Source of the DNA: Bin87 sp965204685
Lineage (GTDB): Bacteria; Chloroflexota; Dehalococcoidia; Lucifugimonadales; UBA3495
DNA: 64,000 nt
NCBI GenBank assembly: GCA_965204685.1
Contig: OZ242004.1
Location: 3,844,001-3,908,000, forward strand
Direction: 5' to 3'
Every line of letters begins with the position of its first letter. Within the stretch, counting starts at the first letter, position 1. Position numbers and translations under genes: made by a program. Shown here one piece after another: positions 23,608 through 32,174 of this stretch. The notes beneath the pieces were generated by a model, which made no database searches, was not told the DNA's origin, and saw only the letters and a list, made by a program, of their open reading frames with translations.

Positions 23608-25167
23608 ATGCAGTACGACGTGATAATCGTCGGCGGTGGCTCCGCCGGCTGCGCGCTGGCGGCCCGGCTGTCCGCAGACCCGGCCCGGTCCGTTCTCCTG
23701 CTGGAGGCCGGCCCCGATTACGCCGACTTCGAACAGTGGCCGGCGGAACTCCGCGACGGCGCCAGCCAGGAAGCTTCCACGCCGGGCGCAGTGTTCAACT
23801 GGTCCTATCAGGCCACCGCCACCGACCGTCAGATCGAGCCTATCCAGATCGCCCGCGGGCGCGTCATGGGCGGTTCCGGCGCCGTCAACGGGCAGGTATT
23901 CCTGCGCGGCCTTCCCGAGGACTACGACGGCTGGGCCGCCCAGGGAAACGACCAATGGGCCTATCGTCACGTCCTCCCTTACTTCCGCCAGCTGGAATCC
24001 GACGCCGATATGCAGGACGACTTTCACGGCAGCGACGGCCCCATTCCCGTGGTTCGCGCTCCCCGCGACGCCTGGCATCCCTTCCAGCACGCCTTCGTGC
24101 GGGCCTGCGCCGGTCTGGGCTATCCCGAGGACCCGGACATGAACCATCCCTCGTCCGCCGGGGTCGGAGCCGCGCCCATGAACAACCCGGCCGGCATCCG
24201 CATGAGCTGCGCCCTGGCCTACCTGTCCGCCACGCGCCATCGCCTCAACCTGACCATACGGGGCAACGTGGTGGCGCGGCGCGTGCTGTTCGACGGGCAA
24301 ACGGCCGTCGGCGTCGAGGCCGAGAGCGGCGGACAGATATTCACGGTGCACGGCCGCGAGATAGTGCTTTGCGCCAGCGGGATCGCGTCGCCGCAACTGA
24401 TGATGCTGTCCGGCGTCGGCCCGGCGGATCACCTGGCAGACCTGGGCATCGCGGTAGTGCGGGACCTCCCCGGCGTCGGCCAAAATCTCCGCGACCACCC
24501 GCTGGTGTACGTGGACACCGCGCTGCGCCCCGATTACGTCCCCGCCGAGTTCACCGGCTCCCGCATCCAAACCCTGCTGCGCTACACGACCGCCGGTTAC
24601 GATTCCCGCAATGACATGCACGTTTATGTCAACAACGTGGCGTCCGGGCCGAGCCCGCTGGGCAGCGGCCCCGGCGTCGGCCATGAAACCCTGCGCATGA
24701 CCTGCATCCTGCAGTCCGCCGTGAGCCAGGGCCAGCTGCGCCTGGCCTCCTCCGACCCCCACGACAAGCCGCAGATCGACTACCGCTACCTGCGCAGCGA
24801 GACGGACCGCTGGCGGCTGCGCGAAGCCGTCCGCCTCTGCCGGAGTATCCTGGACCAACCCACATTCGCGTCCATTGCTGGCGACCCGGTATCACCCACG
24901 GCCGACGAAATCGCCTCCGACGCCGCTCTTGACGACTGGCTCCTGCGCAACGTGTTCACCACCTTCCACACGTCGGGTTCCTGTCGGATGGGTCCGGCCG
25001 ACGACCCAATGACGGTGGTGGACCAGTATTGCCGCGTCCGCGGCGTCCAAAACCTGCGCGTCGTCGACCTGTCCATCTGCCCCAACGTGGTCCGGGCCAA
25101 CACCAACGCCACCGCGATCATGATCGCCGAACGCGCCGCCGGCTGGATCGGCGATGCACAACCGTAG
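23608..25167 (+). CDS. GMC-family oxidoreductase (choline dehydrogenase-like)
   Basis: The 519-residue FAD-dependent alcohol oxidoreductase has DVIIVGGGSAGCALAARL at the N-terminus, GRVMGGSGAVNGQVFLRG next, and LCASGIASPQLMMLSGVG centrally. FHTSGSCRMG with the catalytic His region and VRANTNATAIMIAERAA are near the C-terminus. GMC proteins oxidise primary alcohols such as choline or polyethylene glycols; specificity is not predictable here. An aminotransferase gene starts 51 bases downstream. Confidence 0.9.
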   Translation: MQYDVIIVGGGSAGCALAARLSADPARSVLLLEAGPDYADFEQWPAELRDGASQEASTPGAVFNWSYQATATDRQIEPIQIARGRVMGGSGAVNGQVFLRGLPEDYDGWAAQGNDQWAYRHVLPYFRQLESDADMQDDFHGSDGPIPVVRAPRDAWHPFQHAFVRACAGLGYPEDPDMNHPSSAGVGAAPMNNPAGIRMSCALAYLSATRHRLNLTIRGNVVARRVLFDGQTAVGVEAESGGQIFTVHGREIVLCASGIASPQLMMLSGVGPADHLADLGIAVVRDLPGVGQNLRDHPLVYVDTALRPDYVPAEFTGSRIQTLLRYTTAGYDSRNDMHVYVNNVASGPSPLGSGPGVGHETLRMTCILQSAVSQGQLRLASSDPHDKPQIDYRYLRSETDRWRLREAVRLCRSILDQPTFASIAGDPVSPTADEIASDAALDDWLLRNVFTTFHTSGSCRMGPADDPMTVVDQYCRVRGVQNLRVVDLSICPNVVRANTNATAIMIAERAAGWIGDAQP

Positions 25168-25218
25168 CCGCTCGCTATGATTATCGCCATCCCAACAACG
25201 CCTCCCCGGAGTTCCCCC

Positions 25219-26403
25219 ATGCCCATTTCTGAATACGTCAGTCGTTCTATGGAAGAGGGCGGCTGGATTCGCCGCATGTTCGAGGTGGGCATCGCCCTCA
25301 AGGCACAGTACGGCGAGGACAATGTTTTCGACCTGTCCCTGGGCAACCCGATCATGGAGCCGCCCGCCGAGTTTCACGCCGAGCTCCTGCGCATCGCTCA
25401 GTCCCCATCGCCGGGGATGCACCGTTACATGCCCAACGCCGGTTACCCCGAAACGCGCCAGGCCGTCGCCGACACTCTGGCCTCCGAGACCGGCCTGCCT
25501 TTCGCTGCGGCTGACATCCTCATGACTTGCGGGGCGGCCGGCGCCGCCAACGTGGTCCTCCGCGCCATCCTCAACCCCGGCGACGAGGTGATCATCCTCT
25601 CCCCTTTCTTTGGCGAGTACGTCTACTACATCCAGAACCACAACGGCGTCCCTGTCATCGTGCCCACGACGGCTGAGTTCGGCCTGGACGTTGCGGCCAT
25701 TGACGCCGCCATCACCCCGCGAACCCGCGCCGTGATGCTGAACTCACCCAACAACCCGTCCGGCGTCGTTTATCCCGCCGAGGACATCGCCGCGCTGGCG
25801 GATGCGATCACGCAGGCAGAGCATCGGTACGGTTCCGAAATCTTCATCATCAGCGACGAACCGTACCGCCGCATCATCTACGACGACCTGACCTACCCGC
25901 AGGTTTTTCCCCACTACGAGCGGACCATCGTGGTCAACTCCCACGCCAAGGACCTGGGCCTGCCCGGCGAGCGAATCGGCCACATCGCCATCCATCCAGA
26001 TTATTCCGGCAAGGCCGAGCTTTTTGACGGCCTGGTGTTCTGCAACCGGGTGCTGGGCTTCGTCAACGCGCCGGCGCTGATGCAGCACGTGGTCCGCGCC
26101 GTGCAGGACGCCTCGGTGGACGTCGGCGAATACCAGCGCAAGCGGGACTTTCTTTACGACCGGCTAACGGGGATGGGCTACTCGGTGGTCAAGCCTCAGG
26201 GCGCGTTCTACCTGTTCCCTCGTTCACCCCTGGCCGATGACGAGGCGTTCGTCGCGGCCCTACAGGAATACAACGTGCTCGTGGTGCCGGGCAAAGGTTT
26301 CGGCACGCCGGGCCACTTCCGCATCTCCTACTGCCTGGAAGACCGCGTCCTGGAAGGTTCCATGGACGGCTTCGCCCGCGCCGCCGAGCAGTATCTGCGT
26401 TAG
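25219..26403 (+). CDS. Pyridoxal-phosphate aminotransferase, class I/II (aspartate aminotransferase family)
   Basis: The 394-residue fold-type I aminotransferase has LSLGNPIMEPP near the N-terminus, GAAGAANVVLRAIL and FGEYVYYIQNH for cofactor binding, NSPNNPSGVVYP, ISDEPYRRIIYDD, and SHAKDLGLPGERIGH with the Schiff-base Lys. The C-terminal FRISYCLEDRVLEGSM supplies the substrate-binding Arg. ATG 25219 precedes the first conserved helix. The gene ends convergently, overlapping the Uma2 gene end by 4 bases. Confidence 0.9.
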   Translation: MPISEYVSRSMEEGGWIRRMFEVGIALKAQYGEDNVFDLSLGNPIMEPPAEFHAELLRIAQSPSPGMHRYMPNAGYPETRQAVADTLASETGLPFAAADILMTCGAAGAANVVLRAILNPGDEVIILSPFFGEYVYYIQNHNGVPVIVPTTAEFGLDVAAIDAAITPRTRAVMLNSPNNPSGVVYPAEDIAALADAITQAEHRYGSEIFIISDEPYRRIIYDDLTYPQVFPHYERTIVVNSHAKDLGLPGERIGHIAIHPDYSGKAELFDGLVFCNRVLGFVNAPALMQHVVRAVQDASVDVGEYQRKRDFLYDRLTGMGYSVVKPQGAFYLFPRSPLADDEAFVAALQEYNVLVVPGKGFGTPGHFRISYCLEDRVLEGSMDGFARAAEQYLR

Positions 26404-27005
26404 CCGTCCGGCAAAGCAGTGCCCCGAATTCGGGCGAAAATCGGGCCCAGATCGATAGCGACACCGGGCATGGCGTCGGAGGTCAAAACATCATCTGGGC
26501 CGTACACCCTCGCCAATGTCATAGATTGCCCGTCGCCTACGTACTTGGCTACCGATTCGGCACTGAGGTCAACTGCCAACATCTCGCGCACGCCATTGCG
26601 AGCGTACACGGGCAATTTCACTTCCAAATCGCGGTTCCGCGTGGATTGGGACAGCACTTCCACCACCACGTCGGGCGCGCCGTTAATACCGTGATTGACG
26701 TCGTCAAAGACATGACGGCGCTCGTTGGAGACAAACAGCACGTCAGGTTGAAATGTGTTGTGCTCGTCAATGGCTATGTCGTAAGGCGCGACGCGGGTTT
26801 CGCCAATGCCCAGCTCATCCGTTTGTAATGTGAGCTGAATATAAAATCGTCCAGTGAACACCTGATGCGGGTCATTGGGCCCGGCCATTTTGACGATTAC
26901 TCCCTCGATTAGTTGATAACGAACGCCACGATGTGACGGTGGCGTCAGCTTCATGTAGTCTGCCCCGGTCAACTTGACCCGCAGTTTCGCCTTGGTCTGC
27001 GTCAT
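26400..27005 (-). CDS. Uma2-family (DUF820) endonuclease-like protein
   Basis: The 201-residue Uma2 protein contains TFQPDVLFVS and GAPDVVVEVLSQSTRNRD as its nuclease-like core and YARNGVREMLAVD afterwards. The N-terminus LTGADYMKLTPPSHRGVRYQ is almost identical to the Uma2 protein encoded just upstream at 27038-27625, so the two arose by tandem duplication. Confidence 0.85.
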   Translation of the reverse strand: MTQTKAKLRVKLTGADYMKLTPPSHRGVRYQLIEGVIVKMAGPNDPHQVFTGRFYIQLTLQTDELGIGETRVAPYDIAIDEHNTFQPDVLFVSNERRHVFDDVNHGINGAPDVVVEVLSQSTRNRDLEVKLPVYARNGVREMLAVDLSAESVAKYVGDGQSMTLARVYGPDDVLTSDAMPGVAIDLGPIFARIRGTALPDG

Positions 27006-27037
27006 GGTGTGTCCTCCTGGCGATGCAAACGGCTCTG

Positions 27038-27625
27038 TTATATTGCGCTCCTTAATCGGCTGAATATCGGGCCCAGATCGATAGCGACACCGGTCAAGGC
27101 ATCGGAGGTCAAAATATCATCGGGGCCATACACCTGGGCTAGATTCATAGACTGTCCGTCGCCTACGTATCTGGCAATCGATTCTGCATTCAGGTCAACC
27201 GCCAGCATTTCGCGGACGCCGTTGCGGGCATACACGGGCAACTTCACGTTCAAGTCTCGTTGCCTCGTGGATTCGGACAGCACTTCCACCACCACGTCCG
27301 GCGCACCGTTCACCCCGCGCTCGCTCAAAATGTACCGCCGCTCGGCGGACACAAAAAGCAGGTCAGGCTGGAACGTGTTGTGCTCGTCAATGTAAACATC
27401 AAAGGGCGGGAGCATAATCTCAAAGGTCCCCGGTGGGCCAATTTGTGACCTGGCGGCAAAGTGCAACTCTCCGATGAACACCTGATGCGATTGGTTGGCG
27501 CCGGCCATTCCGACGAGTTCTCCCTCGATCAACTGATAACGTACGCCCCGGTGTGACGGCGGTGTGAGCTTCATGTAGTCAGCCCCGGTCAGCTTGGTCT
27601 TCGGTTTTGCCTTGGTCTGCGTCAT
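27038..27625 (-). CDS. Uma2-family (DUF820) endonuclease-like protein, tandem paralogue
   Basis: This 195-residue protein is a close paralogue of the product of 26400-27005. It shares the N-terminus and the GAPDVVVEVLSESTRQRDLNVKLPVYARNGVREML core and diverges mainly around residues 60-85. Both copies keep the catalytic-type acidic residues, so neither looks decayed. Confidence 0.85.
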   Translation of the reverse strand: MTQTKAKPKTKLTGADYMKLTPPSHRGVRYQLIEGELVGMAGANQSHQVFIGELHFAARSQIGPPGTFEIMLPPFDVYIDEHNTFQPDLLFVSAERRYILSERGVNGAPDVVVEVLSESTRQRDLNVKLPVYARNGVREMLAVDLNAESIARYVGDGQSMNLAQVYGPDDILTSDALTGVAIDLGPIFSRLRSAI

Positions 27626-27652
27626 GACGAGCCTCCGAATCCGATCGCTTCC

Positions 27653-28786
27653 CTACGGCCAGCCCTCGTTGGCCTCCCGCGACGGCAGGCGCACCGTGGC
27701 GTTGCCCCGGGTGGTAACCTGCTGGCGCTGGTTTTCCCCCCAGATGTCCATGTCCACCAGGGACTCGCCGTCCTCAACCCGCTTGCCGGTGACCTTTCCC
27801 TTGCACCACGTGGTGTCGCCGACCACGTTGAACCGCCGCAGTTCCACGTGCATTCGCTTCAGGAACCCGTCGTCCCCCATCCAGTTGGTCAGCAGGTTGC
27901 CCATCCAGCAGCAGCGCTGGCACCCGTAGTCGTAGGCCCCGGGCAGGCCGGCCGACTCCGCTGCCTCCTGGATGTCATGGACGCGGATGATGGCCTCCTG
28001 CGCTCCTGTGTTAGGGTCGGTGAACCCCCACGACGGATGCCGTAACATCTCCCGCAGTTGGATGCCGTGGCTGATGCCGCCGATGCAGCCGGCCACGAAA
28101 GCCGTGATGTCGCCGTGGCTGAGCGGCCCTTTCACCACCGGGGTTAGCTCATCGCCGATCTGCACGTCCTCGAACCAGCGCGGGTTGTTGCCCCGAATCT
28201 CTTCGTTGAGGATGGCGTTGTGGATTGCCTCGAGTTCCTCCCGGGAATACTGGTAGGGCTCGAAGCTGTACTTCTGACGCTCACGGGCCGCGCTGCGTTC
28301 GGCACGCACCTGCCAACCCTTGGTCTTCGCGATGATTTCCCCGCGCTGGTTGTAGTAGTCGGTGACGCTGGACTGGATCACGATGCGCCCGGCGAACTCG
28401 CTCTCCTTCTCCTCCAGCCCGGTGAACTGCTCCTGGACGCTGATCTCGTCGCCCAGGTAGATGGGTCGATACCACTCCCAGTCGTTGCCGGCGTGGAACC
28501 CGTGCACCCCCGGCAGGCCGCCCGTCCGGCCCGAGCACCAGTAGACGCTGTACAGGAAGCAGGGCGGCGCGATGATGGTGCCGTACTTGCTGGTCTGGGC
28601 GTAGGAACGGTCCCAGTACAGCGGGTTGGTGTCCCCGATGCCCTGGCAGAAGTGCCGGATGGCGCTGCGGGATGCGTCCTCGTTAAACAGGCCGACGCCG
28701 TACTGCCGCGGTCGGTTGAACGTGCCCAGCCGTCCGCGCAACCGATCCAGACCTTCCTCTGTGATCCGTCCCGATTCCAGAACCAT
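27653..28786 (-). CDS. MaoC-like acyl dehydratase with two hot-dog domains
   Basis: The 377-residue protein has an N-terminal FAS1-type dehydratase hot-dog (about residues 30-180; DTNPLYWDRSYAQTSKYG, IAPPCFLYSV) and a C-terminal MaoC-like hot-dog (about 210-365; GPLSHGDITAF, GCQRCCWMGNLLTNWMGDDG). Such proteins hydrate or dehydrate enoyl-CoA thioesters. GGAGG lies 9 bases before ATG 28786. It follows the ATP sulfurylase gene on the same strand after a 50-base gap. Confidence 0.83.
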   Translation of the reverse strand: MVLESGRITEEGLDRLRGRLGTFNRPRQYGVGLFNEDASRSAIRHFCQGIGDTNPLYWDRSYAQTSKYGTIIAPPCFLYSVYWCSGRTGGLPGVHGFHAGNDWEWYRPIYLGDEISVQEQFTGLEEKESEFAGRIVIQSSVTDYYNQRGEIIAKTKGWQVRAERSAARERQKYSFEPYQYSREELEAIHNAILNEEIRGNNPRWFEDVQIGDELTPVVKGPLSHGDITAFVAGCIGGISHGIQLREMLRHPSWGFTDPNTGAQEAIIRVHDIQEAAESAGLPGAYDYGCQRCCWMGNLLTNWMGDDGFLKRMHVELRRFNVVGDTTWCKGKVTGKRVEDGESLVDMDIWGENQRQQVTTRGNATVRLPSREANEGWP

Positions 28787-28836
28787 GTGGGATGTCCTCC
28801 AAGTGTTGCTTGCCGGCTCGTCTGACGTTCAGCGGA

Positions 28837-30078
28837 CTATTTGGGTTCGGGCACCGTGAGCACCGGTGTCCGGTCGGACAGGTATTTCTCCGTAACGAAT
28901 GGCGACCCGAACCCGTATTGCTCGGCGCACTGGCGCACTACCTCCAGAGTCTCCGCGCGCAGCGTTTGCGGCGCTGGCTCGGTGCCTCCGGAGATGATGC
29001 TGCGGATCAGCCGGCCGGCCAGGTCCTGCTTGGTGTCCGGGTGCCCGCAGATGCCTTCGTAGGCCACGCCGCCGCATGCCGGGCAGTACCACCATTCCAG
29101 GGTGAGCACCGAGCGGATGCCCAGGTCGGGCAGTTCGTCGAAGATCTCGTGCGCAGCGTAGCGCCCATAGTAGTCGCCGACCCCGGCGTGATCGCGCCCG
29201 AACATGTGGTGCGTGCAGCCCAGGTTCTTGCGCACCAGCGCGTGGAACACCGCCTCTCGCGGACCGGCGTAGCGCATGTCCCAAAGCAGCGCGGTCGTAC
29301 GGTGAATGTCGTCACGGAAGAAGCCGTGGGCGCACAGATTCTCGTGGGCCAGCACGATGGCCTCGTCGATGTAGTCGCCCTCTTTCTTTTCGCCGATTAC
29401 CGCGCTGACCAGCACGCCGTCGGCCTGGGCCTCCATGAAGGCGCCTTTCATCAGGTACTCATGGCCGGAATGGGGAACGTTGCGGGTCTGGTGGGCCACG
29501 GCGCGCCGCCATCCCACGGCTTCCAGTTCGGCGCGCAGTTGCGCCGGCGTCCTCCAGAATCGGTCGAACGGCGGGTTGATCACCGGATCGCACACCAGGG
29601 TGATGTCCCCAGCCACGAAGCGGTCCGCGTATCCCAGCGTGCGCTGCACGCCGGGGTGCTCCGGGTCGGTGGTCGTGTATACCTGGCGAGCCATCTCGGT
29701 CAAATCAACCGCGAATATTTCCGACACGTCGAGCGTGGCCAGCGGATTGCCGCCGTGGGTCAGCAGGACCGTAGCGCCCACGGACACTCCAGCGTCTTCC
29801 AGCTCAGCCTGACCGACGTCCAGCACGATGGGAATGGGCCAGACGTACCCGCTGGTCAACCGCATCGTCTCCGACACCGTCGCCACATCGGCGCTCCCCA
29901 TGAATCCGGTCAGCGGCGAAAAGAATCCGTAGGCGATGTTCACGCATTCGTGAACGATCTGCTCCCGCACTTCGATTGTCGGCAGGCCGGAGACGAACGC
30001 GGTACCGTCCAGCGGTTTGACCCGTTCCACCAGGGCGCCGCCATGCGGGGATAGGCTGTTGTCAACGTTCATAGTCAT
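28837..30078 (-). CDS. sat: Sulfate adenylyltransferase (ATP sulfurylase)
   Basis: The 413-residue homo-oligomeric type ATP sulfurylase joins sulfate and ATP to APS. QTRNVPHSGHEYLM contains the QTRN and HxGH nucleotide-binding motifs and FGRDHAGVGDYYG follows. Near the C-terminus a Cys/His cluster (CPACGGVAYEGICGH) looks like a zinc site, as in some bacterial and archaeal Sat proteins. No APS reductase, APS kinase or sulfite gene lies nearby. The start (ATG 30078, ATG 30072 or GTG 30081) is uncertain because no ribosome-binding site is clear. Confidence 0.93.
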   Translation of the reverse strand: MTMNVDNSLSPHGGALVERVKPLDGTAFVSGLPTIEVREQIVHECVNIAYGFFSPLTGFMGSADVATVSETMRLTSGYVWPIPIVLDVGQAELEDAGVSVGATVLLTHGGNPLATLDVSEIFAVDLTEMARQVYTTTDPEHPGVQRTLGYADRFVAGDITLVCDPVINPPFDRFWRTPAQLRAELEAVGWRRAVAHQTRNVPHSGHEYLMKGAFMEAQADGVLVSAVIGEKKEGDYIDEAIVLAHENLCAHGFFRDDIHRTTALLWDMRYAGPREAVFHALVRKNLGCTHHMFGRDHAGVGDYYGRYAAHEIFDELPDLGIRSVLTLEWWYCPACGGVAYEGICGHPDTKQDLAGRLIRSIISGGTEPAPQTLRAETLEVVRQCAEQYGFGSPFVTEKYLSDRTPVLTVPEPK

Positions 30079-30214
30079 CACGCGGGCAATTCTATCATCG
30101 CCCCGAGATCAGCGGCCCACCGGCGGCGGCACGTGACCGGTGTCTCGGGCAGGTTCACGGCGAGGCTGCCCACCTCCAGGCAAGCGATTGGGGCGCCCCA
30201 CCGGACGCCCCGCG

Positions 30215-31039
30215 CTAATAGTCCCGGTACTCGGCGGTGCGTTTCTCCCGGAACGCCTCCACGCCTTCAACGTGGTCCTGCGATGTCAGCGTGATCGTCT
30301 CGCCAGCGGCGGCCATCTTCATGGCTGTCTCCAGGTCGAACTCCAGACCCTTATACAGCATGAGCTTCGACAGGCGGATGGCGATGGGCGGCCCAGCAGC
30401 AATCCGCTCAGCGATAGCCAAGGTCGCTTCCTCAAGCTCGTCCTCGGCAACCAGCCGGTTCAAGAACCCGAGCCGGTAGGCGTCTTCCGCCTCCAAGAAA
30501 TCCCCGGTGAACAGCATCTCCGCCGCTCGACCCAGGCTGCCCAGGGTCCGCGGGTACAGCCAGGTACCGCCAAATCCCGGGAACAGCCCGATCCGGACGT
30601 ACGCGGACATGAACCTCGATCGCGGCGTGCCGGTGCGGATGTCGCAGGCACAGGCCAGGTCCAGACCCGCGCCGGTGGCGACGCCATTCACCATCGCAAT
30701 CACCGGCTTTTCGCACCGCTGCACGCCCAGGATCATGTCCTGCGCCAGCTTGAAACTTCGCCGAACCTGGTCTGCGTTGCCCGATGTCCATCCGCTGCCG
30801 TTGCCATTGGCCGATCCGCCGAGCTGGTTCATGTCACCGCCGGCGCAAAACGCTCGTCCGGCGCCGGTAATGATCACCACCCGAGTGTCGGGATCGGCGT
30901 CCGCCCGGGCTACGGCGTCAGCGATTTCCACCTGCATCTGGTCGTTCAGGGCATTCAGCCGGTCCGGTCGGTTCAGCGTGATCTTCGTGATGCTGCTGTC
31001 ACGGTCAGCTTCGTAAAGGATGAGTTCGTAATCGGGCAT
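30215..31039 (-). CDS. Enoyl-CoA hydratase/isomerase family protein
   Basis: The 274-residue crotonase-fold protein has ITLNRPDRLNALNDQM at the N-terminus, ITGAGRAFCAGGDMNQL forming the first half of the oxyanion hole, and VNGVATGAGLDLACACDI the second half. GLFPGFGGTWLYPRTLG carries the region of the second catalytic Glu. A Gly/Asn-rich loop follows the first motif. GGAGG precedes ATG 31039 by 10 bases. It probably acts in beta-oxidation-like catabolism with the MaoC and acyl-CoA dehydrogenase genes of the window. Confidence 0.9.
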   Translation of the reverse strand: MPDYELILYEADRDSSITKITLNRPDRLNALNDQMQVEIADAVARADADPDTRVVIITGAGRAFCAGGDMNQLGGSANGNGSGWTSGNADQVRRSFKLAQDMILGVQRCEKPVIAMVNGVATGAGLDLACACDIRTGTPRSRFMSAYVRIGLFPGFGGTWLYPRTLGSLGRAAEMLFTGDFLEAEDAYRLGFLNRLVAEDELEEATLAIAERIAAGPPIAIRLSKLMLYKGLEFDLETAMKMAAAGETITLTSQDHVEGVEAFREKRTAEYRDY

Positions 31040-31294
31040 TAAATCGTTTCCTCCGATGGCGTCAACTATTAATTTTAGCATGGGAGCCCGATTTCCTGCG
31101 GAAGGTTTGGGTTATAATGCCGGCAGAGAGCCCAATGGGAGCCGATCAGATGGTTCATACCCCGGAAACCATATCCGATTAAGGTATCCAACCAACACGC
31201 ACCGTCAGGCGTCAGGGATTGCTGCTCGGCGCCGGCGCGGACCAGGCAGACACGCTTCGAGAATTTACCCAGGACTGTCACGGAGGTACGCAAA

Positions 31295-32170
31295 TTGGAA
31301 GATTTGTCTAACGGAGTATTAATCGCCATCGATTGGGAAAACATACGTCGCGGGGCTCAGCTGTATCAGAAAAGCGTAACCCCTCAAGCGTTGTACGAAG
31401 CCATGACTAAGGTGGGGCAGGTCTTCGGAGAAGTGATGGGGGGCAAGGCATTTGGAGACTGGAGCCTCAGGCCGGATGACGGCACCGCGTTCACTCAGGC
31501 GGGCATAACCCTTTACCACGCCCCCCGGACCATGGCCGGCAAAGACCGCAGCGACCCGTCCATCCTGCTGGAGGTCTATGATTGGCTCCGTGACCGCGAA
31601 GACTGCAACGTGGTCATTCTTGGTTCCGGAGATTCCGACTATCAAGTGCTGGTGGACCGGGCCCGCAGCATGGGCCGTCGGGTGATTCTCTGCGCCTTCA
31701 GCCAGTCCGTCGCCCGTGACATGCTCGCCGTTGCCCCGTTGTTCCCACTGGAAGCCGAGCTGGGCTTCCAGTTGGCCGAACATGGTGACGTGGATGTCCA
31801 ACTCCCGACTCCGGAGGAACAGGCCGACGCGGCCAACGACGTGCTCCAGATCTTCGTCCGCGAAATGAACAAACTGGAATCCCGCATGAACTTCGTGGGA
31901 TACAGTATGCTGTGCAACCAGTGGATGCTCGACTGGGGGATCGCCTGGAACGAGTTTGAATGCCGCCGGCTGGTGGAAGATTGGCTGTACGAAGGGATCA
32001 TTGAACGGCACGATGTCCCCAACCCCAACAATCCCCAATATCCCACCTCCGCAGTGCGCCTCATCCGAACCAACGAATTGGTTCGCGACGCCCTGGGATT
32101 GAACCGCCCGGCAATCTCCAATCCGGTGCTCTCGGCCGTCGGCGATCAGAACTATCACAACCCGGAGTAA
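31295..32170 (+). CDS. NYN-domain (LabA/DUF88, PIN-like) protein
   Basis: The 291-residue protein has an N-terminal NYN ribonuclease-like domain with conserved acids in LIAIDWENIRR, DPSILLEVYDWL and VILGSGDSDYQVLV (about residues 8-150). The C-terminal region (about 180-290) looks like a winged-helix/OST-HTH-type module (FVGYSMLCNQWMLDWGI). The start is TTG 31295, with GGAGG 8 bases upstream. A TATAAT at 31113-31118 predicts a leader of about 170 bases. Threonine synthase starts 4 bases after its stop. Confidence 0.83.
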   Translation: MEDLSNGVLIAIDWENIRRGAQLYQKSVTPQALYEAMTKVGQVFGEVMGGKAFGDWSLRPDDGTAFTQAGITLYHAPRTMAGKDRSDPSILLEVYDWLRDREDCNVVILGSGDSDYQVLVDRARSMGRRVILCAFSQSVARDMLAVAPLFPLEAELGFQLAEHGDVDVQLPTPEEQADAANDVLQIFVREMNKLESRMNFVGYSMLCNQWMLDWGIAWNEFECRRLVEDWLYEGIIERHDVPNPNNPQYPTSAVRLIRTNELVRDALGLNRPAISNPVLSAVGDQNYHNPE

Positions 32171-32174
32171 ACGG

